From positions 33,791 through 97,790 of the forward strand of contig BNBP01000021.1 of the NCBI GenBank assembly GCA_014656015.1: a DNA stretch of 64,000 nucleotides, in the 5' to 3' direction. Every line of letters starts with the position of its first letter. The stretch's first letter is position 1. The stretch comes from Streptomyces griseoaurantiacus (GTDB lineage Bacteria > Actinomycetota > Actinomycetes > Streptomycetales > Streptomycetaceae). This document shows, piece by piece, positions 8,710 through 16,473 of this stretch. Below the pieces are notes generated by a model. It made no database searches, was not told the DNA's origin, and saw nothing but the letters and a program-made list of their open reading frames with translations. The position numbers and the translations under genes were made by a program.

Positions 8710-10301
8710 GCGGGCGCTCCCGGGGGGATGAAGGGCAGTCCTCGTGGCGCGCCGGACTCGATGAGCCGCCGCAGCGCGTCCGTGTCCGCGTGCTGTTCGA
8801 TCAGGTCGCCGAGCCGGTCGAGCCGCTCCTCGCGCAGCGCGGCGAAGCAGGTGTCCGGGGCGGGCACGAAGCGGCGGCCCGCGGCGGCCGCGACCTCGCG
8901 CAGGTAGGCGCGCCGGAAGCCGTCGGACTCCAGCGAGCCGTGCCAGTGCGTGCCCCGGACGGCGCCGACCCGGCAGCCGTCCAGGGCCTGTCCGGCACCG
9001 TCGGAGAAGAAGGGGTCGCCGCCGGTGACCTCGGCGACCCCGTGGTGGATCTCGTACCCCTCGGCCCTCTCGCCGAGGGCGCGGCCGACGGGCCGGGCGA
9101 GGGTCTTCTCCCGGGCGAAGCGGACGCGCACGGGCAGCAGCCCGAGGCCGTCCACGCGCCCGGCGCGCGACTCGACCTCGTCCTCGATCTGCTCGCCGAG
9201 GATCTGGAAGCCGCCGCAGATCCCGAGGACCGGCCGCCCCTCGGCGGCCCTGCGCCGCAGGGCGTCGGCGAGCCCCCGCTCCCGCAGCCACTCCAGGGCC
9301 CGGACGGTGCCGCGCGTGCCGGGCACGATGACGAGGTCGGCGTCGGCCAGTTCCTCCGGCCGGTCCACGAAGCGCACCAGCACACCGGGTTCGGCCGCGA
9401 GCGCGTCGACGTCCGTGAAGTTGGACATCAGCGGCAGGGCGCACACCGCCACCCGCAGCACGTCCTCGCCCACCGGCGGCGCGGTGTCCGACTCCCGTAC
9501 GGTCCCGCGCAGCGAGATCCTCCCCCCCGCTCTCACCTTCGTTCGAGCAGGGGGGACCCCCATGCCGTCCTCCTCGTCGATGCCCAGGCCGTGCCGGAAC
9601 GGCAGCACGCCGTACGTGGAGCGGCCGGTGAGACCGTGCAGCATGTCCAGGCCCGGCTCCAGCAGCGAGACGTCGCCCCGGAACTTGTTCACGAGGAACC
9701 CGGCGACCAGCTCCTGGTCCTTGCGGGAGAGCAGGGCGACCGTGCCGAAGAAGGAGGCGAAGACGCCGCCCCGGTCGATGTCGCCCACGACGAGCACGGG
9801 CAGCTTCGCGTTCCGCGCGATCCCCATGTTGACGATGTCGGTCCGGCGCAGGTTGATCTCGGCGGGGCTGCCCGCGCCCTCGCAGATCACCGCGTCGTGA
9901 GTGGCGCGCAGTTCGGCCAGCGCGTCGAGCACGACGGAGAGCAACTCCCGCTGGCGGCCGCCGTGGTAGCCGCGGGCGCTCATCTCGCCGACCGGCCTGC
10001 CGAGCAGCACCACCTGGCTGCTCCGCTCGCCGCCCGGCTTGAGCAGCACCGGGTTCATCAGCGCGGTCGGCTCGATCCGGCAGGCCTGCGCCTGCATGGC
10101 CTGCGCCCGCCCGATCTCGGCGCCCTCCCGTGTGACGAAGGAGTTGAGGGACATGTTCTGCGCCTTGAACGGCGCCACCTTCACGCCCTGCCGCGCCAGC
10201 CACCGGCAGATCCCGGCGGTGACGACGCTCTTCCCCGCGTCGGAGGTGGTGCCGGCGACGAGCAGCCCGCCGCCCCTCGGCCGTGCGGTCCCGCCGCTCA
10301 T
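8706..10301 (-). CDS. cobQ: Cobyric acid synthase
   Basis: A 531-residue glutamine-dependent amidotransferase that amidates the b, d, e and g side chains of adenosylcobyrinic acid a,c-diamide. The N-terminal ATPase domain has VAGTTSDAGKSVV, and the C-terminal glutaminase domain has the nucleophile in GICGGFQILGEQI. The start ATG overlaps the cobD stop (ATGA). An extra segment of about 15 residues between GIDEEDG and ISLRGTV, encoded at about 9519-9563, is not expected in the family and coincides with a palindromic repeat element. The frame is kept, so the enzyme may still work. Confidence 0.95.
   Translation of the reverse strand: MSGGTARPRGGGLLVAGTTSDAGKSVVTAGICRWLARQGVKVAPFKAQNMSLNSFVTREGAEIGRAQAMQAQACRIEPTALMNPVLLKPGGERSSQVVLLGRPVGEMSARGYHGGRQRELLSVVLDALAELRATHDAVICEGAGSPAEINLRRTDIVNMGIARNAKLPVLVVGDIDRGGVFASFFGTVALLSRKDQELVAGFLVNKFRGDVSLLEPGLDMLHGLTGRSTYGVLPFRHGLGIDEEDGMGVPPARTKVRAGGRISLRGTVRESDTAPPVGEDVLRVAVCALPLMSNFTDVDALAAEPGVLVRFVDRPEELADADLVIVPGTRGTVRALEWLRERGLADALRRRAAEGRPVLGICGGFQILGEQIEDEVESRAGRVDGLGLLPVRVRFAREKTLARPVGRALGERAEGYEIHHGVAEVTGGDPFFSDGAGQALDGCRVGAVRGTHWHGSLESDGFRRAYLREVAAAAGRRFVPAPDTCFAALREERLDRLGDLIEQHADTDALRRLIESGAPRGLPFIPPGAPA
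9519..9563 (-). repeat. Short palindromic interspersed-repeat-like element inside cobQ
   Basis: On the minus strand a C-run, TGCTC, a short loop, GAGAGC and a G-run form a C-rich/G-rich imperfect hairpin. It resembles, from memory, a short element often seen between Streptomyces genes. Here it sits in frame within cobQ, between the ATPase domain and the glutaminase domain, and adds about 15 codons reading GVPPARTKVRAGG. The identity of the element rests on memory and would need a genome-wide search. Confidence 0.55.
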
Positions 10302-11272
10302 GACGTACGTCCCTTCGTCCGGGGCGCGCCGGCGCGCCTCCCGCCCGCGCAGGCGAGCCGGACGCCCGCGCACACGCCCAGCGCGAGCCAGCCGACCCGC
10401 CGCGAGAGCCGTGCCGCCCGCTCGATGTCCCCCACCCGCACGGCGCGCCCGGCACCGTTGAGCACCGGGCGGTGCTCCACACGCCCCCCGTACGACAGGG
10501 TCCCGCCCAGCCGCACCCCGAGCGCCCCCGCGAAGGAGGCCTCCACGGGACCGGCGTTGGGGCTCGGATGGCGGTGCGCGTCCGCCCGCCAGGCCCGTAC
10601 CGCGCCCCGGGGGTCCGGTCCGGCGGCGGCCGCGAGGACGGCGGTGAGCCGTGCCCCGGGCGCGCCGGCGAGGTCGTCCAGGCGCGCGGAGGCCCAGCCG
10701 AACCGCAGATGGCGCACGGAGCGGTGGCCCACCATGGCGTCCAGGGTGTTGACGGCCCGGAAGCCGAGCAGTCCGGGCACCCCGGCGACGGCGCCCCAGA
10801 CGAGGGCGCCCACGACGGCGTCGGAGGTGTTCTCGGCGACGGACTCCACGACGGCCCGGGCGATCCCCTCGGCGTCCAGGGCCTGCGGGTCGCGCCCGCA
10901 CAGGTGCGGCAGCCGCGCCCGTGCGGCGTCCACGTCACCGCTCTCCAGCGCCCGTCCGACGGCCCGCGCCTCGCGGATGAGCGAGGTGCCGCCGAGGACC
11001 GCCCAGGTGGCGCTCGCGGTCAGGGCGAGGGAGGCGGCGGGGGAGTGGCGTACGGCGCGTACGGCAAGAGCCCCGAGCGCGGTGGCACCACCGGCGCACA
11101 CGAGGGTGTGCAGTGCGCCCCAGCCTCGGTGGTCACGCCACAGCACGCGCTCCACGGCTGCCGCGGCCCGCCCGAACACGGCGACGGGATGCCCGCGGCG
11201 GGGATCGCCGAGGAGCAGGTCACCGAGGAGGCCGGCGGTGGCGCCGTACGCGTGGAGGCGTTCGGCACCCAC
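10298..11272 (-). CDS. cobD: Adenosylcobinamide-phosphate synthase (CobD/CbiB)
   Basis: A 324-residue integral membrane protein that attaches aminopropanol (or its phosphate) to adenosylcobyric acid to make adenosylcobinamide (phosphate). The family motifs GDPRRGHPVAVFG, AVVESVAENTSDAVVGAL and FRAVNTLDAMVGHR are all present, with several hydrophobic segments. It is the first gene of the cob operon. The GTG start has no good Shine-Dalgarno sequence and lies inside a 7-bp hairpin (11268-11291) downstream of a cobalamin riboswitch, so translation is probably controlled by that leader. Confidence 0.93.
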   Translation of the reverse strand: MGAERLHAYGATAGLLGDLLLGDPRRGHPVAVFGRAAAAVERVLWRDHRGWGALHTLVCAGGATALGALAVRAVRHSPAASLALTASATWAVLGGTSLIREARAVGRALESGDVDAARARLPHLCGRDPQALDAEGIARAVVESVAENTSDAVVGALVWGAVAGVPGLLGFRAVNTLDAMVGHRSVRHLRFGWASARLDDLAGAPGARLTAVLAAAAGPDPRGAVRAWRADAHRHPSPNAGPVEASFAGALGVRLGGTLSYGGRVEHRPVLNGAGRAVRVGDIERAARLSRRVGWLALGVCAGVRLACAGGRRAGAPRTKGRTS

Positions 11273-11291
11273 GGGGTCAACCGGCCGTGGG
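11268..11291 (-). promoter_or_regulatory. Hairpin sequestering the cobD start codon (candidate expression platform)
   Basis: Read on the minus strand, CCCACGG (11291-11285) pairs perfectly with CCGTGGG (11274-11268). The GTG initiation codon of cobD (11272-11270) lies in the second arm. The element is about 90 nt downstream of the riboswitch aptamer. This arrangement suggests that the ligand-bound leader hides the start codon. The pairing is seen in the sequence; the switching role is inference. Confidence 0.5.
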
Positions 11292-11383
11292 ATCGGTCAG
11301 GTTGTCGCTGGTGAACCTCGGTCGGCAGCCGCGCATGGCGAAGTGTCCTCACTCAGGGTGTCCACGCCCTGGTTCGACGAGAT

Positions 11384-11503
11384 GGGCGGTGAGAGTTCCT
11401 GGCTCCCGGGATGGCTACCCCGGTGACAGTGGCGGGACCGCGCCGGATTCACACCGGACTTCCTCTCCTGCCGCCGCATTGGCTTCGGCAGTTCACCACG
11501 CCC
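11384..11503 (-). ncRNA. Cobalamin (B12) riboswitch
   Basis: On the minus strand the leader contains the conserved core: a GTCCGGTGTGAATCCGGCGC-like segment, then CGGTCCCGCCACTGT, and near the end the B12-box-like GGGAGCCAGGAACTC. The closing stem P1 pairs GGGCGTGGTGA (11503-11493) with TCACCGCCC (11392-11384), leaving one bulged base. The element lies upstream of cobD and would repress the whole cob operon when adenosylcobalamin is plentiful. The aptamer call is strong. Whether control is translational or transcriptional is uncertain; I see no clear terminator with a U-tract in the leader. Confidence 0.92.
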
Positions 11504-11573
11504 CCCGACCTCAGTCAACCTGGCCTTGACCTGCTGTGCGGAGTCCCACACGCGCGTTTCCGGGCGCGCGAAA

Positions 11574-11609
11574 GGGGGGTGGGGGCGGTCGAAGCCGCTC
11601 CCACCCCCG
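11574..11609 (-). terminator. Hairpin terminator after the PiT/small membrane protein operon
   Basis: A 14-bp stem with one G-T pair (11575-11588 with 11595-11608) and a 6-nt loop starts about 35 bp beyond the stop of the small membrane protein gene. On the minus strand a short T-run follows. It separates the phosphate operon from the promoter region of the cob operon. Confidence 0.65.
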
Positions 11610-11642
11610 CGCGCGCCCTTCACGCCGTCAGGTCACGACGCG

Positions 11643-11858
11643 TCAGACCACGATCAGATGGATCCCGTACGCCACCGCGGCCGCGCACGCGGCGAAGCAC
11701 GCGTAGGCCCCCGTGGCGGCGAGCACGGCGCTCCCGCCGCGCGCGGACTCCTTCTTCGTGAGCCCGACGATGCCGAGCGTGAACAGGCCCACCAGTCCCA
11801 CCGTCACCACGAGCGAGACCCCGAACACTGATCCGAGTGCTGCCCAGTCGATCTTCAT
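11643..11858 (-). CDS. Small membrane protein downstream of PiT transporter
   Basis: A 71-residue protein with two hydrophobic stretches, about residues 10-32 and 42-69, split by the charged turn TKKESARGG. It has no recognised domain. The ATG at 11858 lies 11 bp after the PiT stop codon, so the two are probably one transcript. An accessory role with the phosphate transporter is a context guess only. Confidence 0.75.
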   Translation of the reverse strand: MKIDWAALGSVFGVSLVVTVGLVGLFTLGIVGLTKKESARGGSAVLAATGAYACFAACAAAVAYGIHLIVV

Positions 11859-11869
11859 CTGTCCGTTCC

Positions 11870-13201
11870 TCACACCGCGGCGGGACGAGTCGGTTCCGCC
11901 GCGGACCCGGTGTCCGGGGCGGGGATGGTGGCCTGCAGCTCTACAACCGGCGTGTTGACCCCGGCCGTTCCGGCGGCGTCCGCCTCGACGAGTGGGCCCG
12001 CCGGCGGCGGCGCCACCGCGGCGATGGCCGCGGTCACGACGCCCGGGGACTCGGCGGGGACACCCCCGTCGGCCTCGGCGGCGTCGATGTCCCCGACGCC
12101 GTCGAGGTCGTTGACGTTGTCCACGGTCACCGGCTTGCGCCGGGACAGCACCCAGATCGTGCCCGAACCGGCGAGCAGCAGCGCGCCGGTCACGACCGTG
12201 CCCCACGTGCCCTGCTTGGTGAGCACCTCGGCCCCGGCCCCGACCAGACCCGCCGCCGGCAGCGTCAGGCACCAGGCGACCAGCATGCGGGTCGCGGTGG
12301 ACCAGCGGACCACCCCGCCCCGGCGGCCGAGCCCCGAGCCCATCACCGCGCCCGAGCAGACCTGGGTGGTGGAGAGCGAGAAGCCGATGTGGGAGGAGGC
12401 GAGGATCGCCGTCGCCGCACTGGTCTGCGCGGCGAACCCCTGCGGCGGTGCCAGGTCGGTCAGCCCCTTGCCGAGGGTGCGGATGATCCGCCAGCCGCCG
12501 AGGTAGGTGCCGAGCGCTATCGCCGTGCCCGCCGAGAGGATGACCCACATCGGCGGGTTGGAGCCGGGGGAGAGGACGCCGCCGGTGACCAGGGCGAGGG
12601 TGATGATGCCCATGGTCTTCTGCGCGTCGTTGGTGCCGTGCGCGAGGGAGACCAGCCCGGCCGAGGCGATCTGCCCGGCCCGGTAGCCCTTCGCGGTGGC
12701 CTTCCGGTCGGCCCGGTCGCCGATGGCGTACGTGAGCCGGGTGGCGAGCATCGCGGCCAGACCTGCGACGACCGGCGCGGCGACCGCGGGGATGAGGACC
12801 TTGGTGACGACGGTCGAGCCGTTCACCGAGGACCAGCCGGCCGACATGACCGCCGCGCCGATCAGACCGCCGAACAGTGCGTGGGAGGAACTGGAGGGCA
12901 GACCCAGCAGCCAGGTCAGCAGATTCCACAGGATCGCGCCGACGAGGGCGGCGAAGATGACCTCGGTGCGCAGGCCCTCCTCGTCGATGATGCCGCCGGA
13001 GATCGTCTTGGCGACCTCCACGGAGAGGAACGCGCCGACGAGGTTCAGCACGGCGGACATGGCCACCGCCGTCTTGGGCCTCAGAGCGCCGGTCGAGATG
13101 GTCGTGGCCATCGCGTTGGCCGTGTCGTGGAAACCGTTCGTGAAATCGAACACGAGTGCGGTGACAATCACGATACCCAGAAGGAGCGTGATGTGTTCCA
13201 T
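11870..13201 (-). CDS. pitH2: Inorganic phosphate transporter, PiT family
   Basis: A 443-residue membrane transporter for low-affinity phosphate (metal phosphate) uptake. It carries the PiT signatures DFTNGFHDTANAMAT near the N-terminus and LAHGTNDAQKTMG in the second half, plus GLPSSSSHALFGG. About ten hydrophobic segments precede a long Ala/Pro-rich, probably cytosolic, tail of about 90 residues. A clear PHO box lies upstream (13253-13292), so PhoP control is likely. The symbol pitH2 is from memory of the S. coelicolor gene in the same neighbourhood. Confidence 0.93.
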   Translation of the reverse strand: MEHITLLLGIVIVTALVFDFTNGFHDTANAMATTISTGALRPKTAVAMSAVLNLVGAFLSVEVAKTISGGIIDEEGLRTEVIFAALVGAILWNLLTWLLGLPSSSSHALFGGLIGAAVMSAGWSSVNGSTVVTKVLIPAVAAPVVAGLAAMLATRLTYAIGDRADRKATAKGYRAGQIASAGLVSLAHGTNDAQKTMGIITLALVTGGVLSPGSNPPMWVILSAGTAIALGTYLGGWRIIRTLGKGLTDLAPPQGFAAQTSAATAILASSHIGFSLSTTQVCSGAVMGSGLGRRGGVVRWSTATRMLVAWCLTLPAAGLVGAGAEVLTKQGTWGTVVTGALLLAGSGTIWVLSRRKPVTVDNVNDLDGVGDIDAAEADGGVPAESPGVVTAAIAAVAPPPAGPLVEADAAGTAGVNTPVVELQATIPAPDTGSAAEPTRPAAV

Positions 13202-13237
13202 TTACCCAGGCTTCTGTTGGACGTCAGTGGCCCTAGG

Positions 13238-13292
13238 ACCGTAGGCAACCTGGGTGAACGGCAGGTGAACGAGGGCGGGCGGTGCGGTGACC
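13238..13292 (-). promoter_or_regulatory. PHO box and promoter of the phosphate transporter
   Basis: On the minus strand two exact GTTCACC units (13270-13264 and 13259-13253) are spaced by 11 nt, the direct-repeat layout bound by PhoP. A third unit GGTCACC (13292-13286) lies two 11-nt steps upstream, with a poor unit between. A possible -10 TACGGT (13243-13238) sits 9 nt below the last conserved unit, so the box covers the -35 region, as expected for activation under phosphate starvation. Confidence 0.75.
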
Positions 13293-13335
13293 CGAACGGA
13301 GTGCCCGGGTTCCGCTTTCGCGACCCGGCCGCCCC

Positions 13336-14055
13336 TCAGCCCCGCGCGAACCGCTGCAGCCCGGCGAGGGAGCCGTTGAAGACGTTCTGGTCGCCGGGCA
13401 GGGTGCCCGAGGTGGCGTACTGCCAGAACGTCCAGGTCGCCCAGCCGCCGGGCAGGGCGCCCGTGCCCGAGGGGTCGTGCCGGGCGATCCACAGCGCGTG
13501 GTCGGCCGCGAAGGCGGTGCTGTCACCGGTGCACAGCCGCCACCAGTCGGCCGTCGTGTACAGCACGGGGCGGCGCCCGGTCAGCCGCAGCACCTCCTCG
13601 CTGAACGACCTGATCCAGCGCACCATGGCGGCCTTGCCCAGCCCGTAGCACTTGTGCCTGCCGTACGGGTTGTACTCCATGTCGAGCGCGGGCGGCAGGG
13701 TCCGCCCGTCCGCCTGCCAGGCGCCGCCGTTGCGTACGAAGTACGCCGCCTGCGCGGCGCCGGAGGAGGTGCCGGGCGTCGCGAAGTGGTACGCGCCCCG
13801 CAGGATGCCGGCGGCGCGCGCCCCGGCGTACTGCTTCTCGAAGTCGGGGCTGCGGTAGTCGGTGGACTCGGTCGCCTTGACGTACACGAACCGAGCCCCG
13901 TCCGCTTTCGCCCGGGTCCAGTCGACACCGCCCTGGTGCGAGGAGACGTCGTGCCCCTTGGGCGGGTCGGCGGCCCGGGCGGTCCCCGCCCCGGCGGCGA
14001 GGAACGCGACGCAGAGGGTCAGCGCCAGGGTGCGGGCGGCGTGGCGTGAGGTCAT
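13336..14055 (-). CDS. Secreted GH25 lysozyme-type muramidase
   Basis: A 239-residue protein with a signal peptide (residues 1-29, cleavage after TARA) followed by one glycoside hydrolase family 25 domain. Family residues are visible: GHDVSSHQGGVDW at the mature N-terminus and the catalytic-type Asp/Glu in PALDMEYNPYG. Family members cleave the MurNAc-GlcNAc bond of peptidoglycan. The start at 14055 is preferred over an upstream start because a GGGGGAG sequence precedes it and the signal peptide then begins correctly. There is no wall-binding domain. The likely role is in wall remodelling or competitor lysis. Confidence 0.9.
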   Translation of the reverse strand: MTSRHAARTLALTLCVAFLAAGAGTARAADPPKGHDVSSHQGGVDWTRAKADGARFVYVKATESTDYRSPDFEKQYAGARAAGILRGAYHFATPGTSSGAAQAAYFVRNGGAWQADGRTLPPALDMEYNPYGRHKCYGLGKAAMVRWIRSFSEEVLRLTGRRPVLYTTADWWRLCTGDSTAFAADHALWIARHDPSGTGALPGGWATWTFWQYATSGTLPGDQNVFNGSLAGLQRFARG

Positions 14056-14254
14056 CGGCTCCCCCGGTGAGCGTGGTTCGGCAGGGATCCGTGGGACCAC
14101 CGTGCACGGAGAGTCCCGCGGGAGCCCCAGAGAGTAGCCGAAAGACGTCCGAAATCAGCACATCATCATCCAATCGGCTTGTACTGGGGCGTTCGGGAGA
14201 TGTCTCTGCCGGGGAGAGCGGACCTCGGCTCGCGCCACCTGGCATGATCGCGCC

Positions 14255-15028
14255 ATGACTGAGCAGCGTGGGGAACGGGAGCCGGAGCGGCGAGGAGAGC
14301 GGACACCCCACGGCGGGGGCGACGGGGGCGGCGACCGGGACGGGGCCGGCAGGGGGAACGCCGAAGGCGACCGGGACCGGTCGGCCTTGGCCCGCGTCTG
14401 GGAGGCGCTTGTCGCCACCGCCCGCCGGACGGTCGCCGACGGACTGGTCGTCGGCACCTCGGGCAACGTGTCGGTCCGGGTGGGGGACACGGTGCTGGTC
14501 ACCCCCACGGGCGTGCCGTACGACAGGCTGGGCCCCGGGGACATGGCCGGCCTCGGCCTCGACGGCCGCCAGGTGCTCGGCTCGCTGCGGCCGACCAGCG
14601 AACTCCCGCTGCACCTCGCGGTGTACCGCGCCACCGGCGCCCGCGCGATCGTGCACACGCACGCCGTGCACGCCACGGCGGTCTCCACGCTCGTCGACGA
14701 ACTGCCGCCGATCCACTACATGACCGCGGCTCTCGGCGGCCCGGTCCGGGTGGCCCCCTACGCCACCTACGGCACGGACGAACTGGCCGGGCACGTGCTC
14801 CGCGCCCTCACCGGACGCACCGCCTGCCTGCTGCGGAACCACGGCACCCTCACCCACGGCGACACCCTCGACCAGGCGTACGACCGCACCGCCCAGCTGG
14901 AATGGATGTGCCGCCTCTGGCTCACCGCGACGGCCTCGCCGGCCGGCCCGCCCAGTCTCCTGACGCCCGCACAGCTCGCCGAGGTCACGGCCCGGCTGGA
15001 GAACTACGGGCAGCCGGACGCCCCCTGA
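14255..15028 (+). CDS. Class II aldolase/adducin family protein
   Basis: A 257-residue protein. Residues from about 43 on form a class II aldolase domain: TSGNVSVRVGD, the Zn-ligand pair in IVHTHAVHATAVS, and a later His in LLRNHGTLTHGDT. The first 42 residues are a charged Arg/Gly/Glu-rich extension of low complexity. Relatives include L-fuculose-phosphate and ribulose-phosphate aldolases/epimerases; the substrate here is unknown. No Shine-Dalgarno is visible. A CATGAT hexamer ends 6 bp before the ATG, so the mRNA may be leaderless. Confidence 0.85.
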   Translation: MTEQRGEREPERRGERTPHGGGDGGGDRDGAGRGNAEGDRDRSALARVWEALVATARRTVADGLVVGTSGNVSVRVGDTVLVTPTGVPYDRLGPGDMAGLGLDGRQVLGSLRPTSELPLHLAVYRATGARAIVHTHAVHATAVSTLVDELPPIHYMTAALGGPVRVAPYATYGTDELAGHVLRALTGRTACLLRNHGTLTHGDTLDQAYDRTAQLEWMCRLWLTATASPAGPPSLLTPAQLAEVTARLENYGQPDAP

Positions 15029-15119
15029 GGGACGTTCCGCCGCCCGGAGCGAGGGCCCGACGGCCGGAGAGAGAGGCGTTCCGCTGGCCGAAGCCCTCCC
15101 CAGCCACCACACTGGACCG

Positions 15120-16256
15120 GTGCGCACTGTCAGGCCGACGGCCGCCGCCGTCACCGTAGCCCTCGCCGCCGGCCTCGCCGGGGCCGCCGGCGTCGCCGCC
15201 GGCCGCCTCGCCGGCGACGCCACACTCAAGGCACCCCCCGGCCGCCCCCTGCCCACCGAACCACGGCTCGCCGTGCACGGCACCGCCGCCGGCCAGATCA
15301 CCCTGACCCGCGCCCTGGCCTCCCTCCGCCCGGGCGCCTACGGCCTCGTCGGCGAGGGCGTGCACGCGGTCGTCGGCCAGGTCCTCACCGGGGCCGACCG
15401 CTCCGCCGACACCGTCGTACGCCGTCTCGAACGCGTCACCCACGGCAGCCTGGAGACCGGCGACAAGGTCCGGTTCACCCCCGAACTGCACGTCGGCGAC
15501 CCGGGCGGCGCCCTCGGGCTCGACCACAGCGACGTGACCCTGTCCGGCGAACTCGGCCCGCTCCCCGCCTGGCGCGTGCCCGGCGTGCGGGACACCTGGG
15601 TGATCGCCGTGCACGGGCTCGGGTCCAGCCGCGCGCACCCGATGAACCTCATGCGGTTCCTGCACCGCCACGACCTCACGGTCCTCGCCCCCTCCCTCCG
15701 AGGGGACCCGGGCGCGCCCCCCTCACCCGACGGGCTGCACCACCTCGGGGACACCGAGTGGCGGGACGTGGACGCCGCGCTCCACCACGCCGTGCGCCAC
15801 GGTGCCCGGCGCGTCGTGCTGTACGGCTGGTCGACCGGCGCGACCGCGGCGCTCGCCGCCGCGGCCCGCTCCGCGCTGCGGGACCGCGTCGTGGGCCTCG
15901 TGCTCGACTCGCCCGTGCTCGACCGGGAGGCGACGCTGCGCGCGCTGGCGCGGGCCCGGCACGCCCCGCGCTTCCTGCTGCCGCTCGCGGTGCGGGCGGC
16001 CCAGGGAAAGCTGCGCTGGGACCCGGAACGGCTGCGGCAGCGGGTGGACCCCGGGCGGCTGACGAAGCCGGTGCTGATCTTCCACGGTCCCGGGGACGCC
16101 GTCGCGCCCTGGGGAACCTCCCGGCGGCTGGCGGCCGAGCGGCCGGAACTGGTCGTGCTGCACACCGTGCGGGAAGGGGCGCACGGGGCGATGTGGAACG
16201 CCGACCCCGAGGAGTACGAGGAGACGCTGCGGCGCTTCCTCACACCACTGGTGTGA
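15120..16256 (+). CDS. Alpha/beta hydrolase with N-terminal membrane anchor
   Basis: A 378-residue protein. A hydrophobic segment at about residues 9-28 can serve as signal anchor. The hydrolase fold shows the oxyanion motif AVHGLGSS, the nucleophile elbow YGWSTGAT (Ser in GWSTG), the acid loop HGPGDAVAP and a C-terminal His in REGAHGAMWN. The substrate is unknown; cell-envelope esterase or peptidase activity is possible. The GTG start follows the aldolase gene by 91 bp. A 22-bp tandem repeat with palindromes spans the stop codon. Confidence 0.85.
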   Translation: MRTVRPTAAAVTVALAAGLAGAAGVAAGRLAGDATLKAPPGRPLPTEPRLAVHGTAAGQITLTRALASLRPGAYGLVGEGVHAVVGQVLTGADRSADTVVRRLERVTHGSLETGDKVRFTPELHVGDPGGALGLDHSDVTLSGELGPLPAWRVPGVRDTWVIAVHGLGSSRAHPMNLMRFLHRHDLTVLAPSLRGDPGAPPSPDGLHHLGDTEWRDVDAALHHAVRHGARRVVLYGWSTGATAALAAAARSALRDRVVGLVLDSPVLDREATLRALARARHAPRFLLPLAVRAAQGKLRWDPERLRQRVDPGRLTKPVLIFHGPGDAVAPWGTSRRLAAERPELVVLHTVREGAHGAMWNADPEEYEETLRRFLTPLV

Positions 16257-16287
16257 GACCCCGGCACCACCGGTGTGAGACCCCCGC
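16241..16287 (+). repeat. Two tandem 22-bp units with palindromic cores over the hydrolase stop codon
   Basis: The units start at 16244 and 16266 and differ at very few positions. The first contains the 15-nt palindrome CACACCACTGGTGTG (16241-16255), which includes the last codons of the hydrolase gene. It could act as a weak terminator or a protein-binding site. No T-run follows. Confidence 0.6.
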
Positions 16288-16473
16288 CGGCCGGGGCGCC
16301 GCACCCCGCCGGGAGCGCGCGGCCGACGGCCGCCCTCCCGGTTCCGGTTCGGCCCGGTTTCCTTCCGGTCGGCGGGGTGCGGGACGGTGCTCGCGCAGCC
16401 TCCGCGGCGTGGCGCGGGCCCGGCGCCCGCCTTCCGTTTGGGTTTTCGGACCGTCAACCGGAAGACTGCCCCT

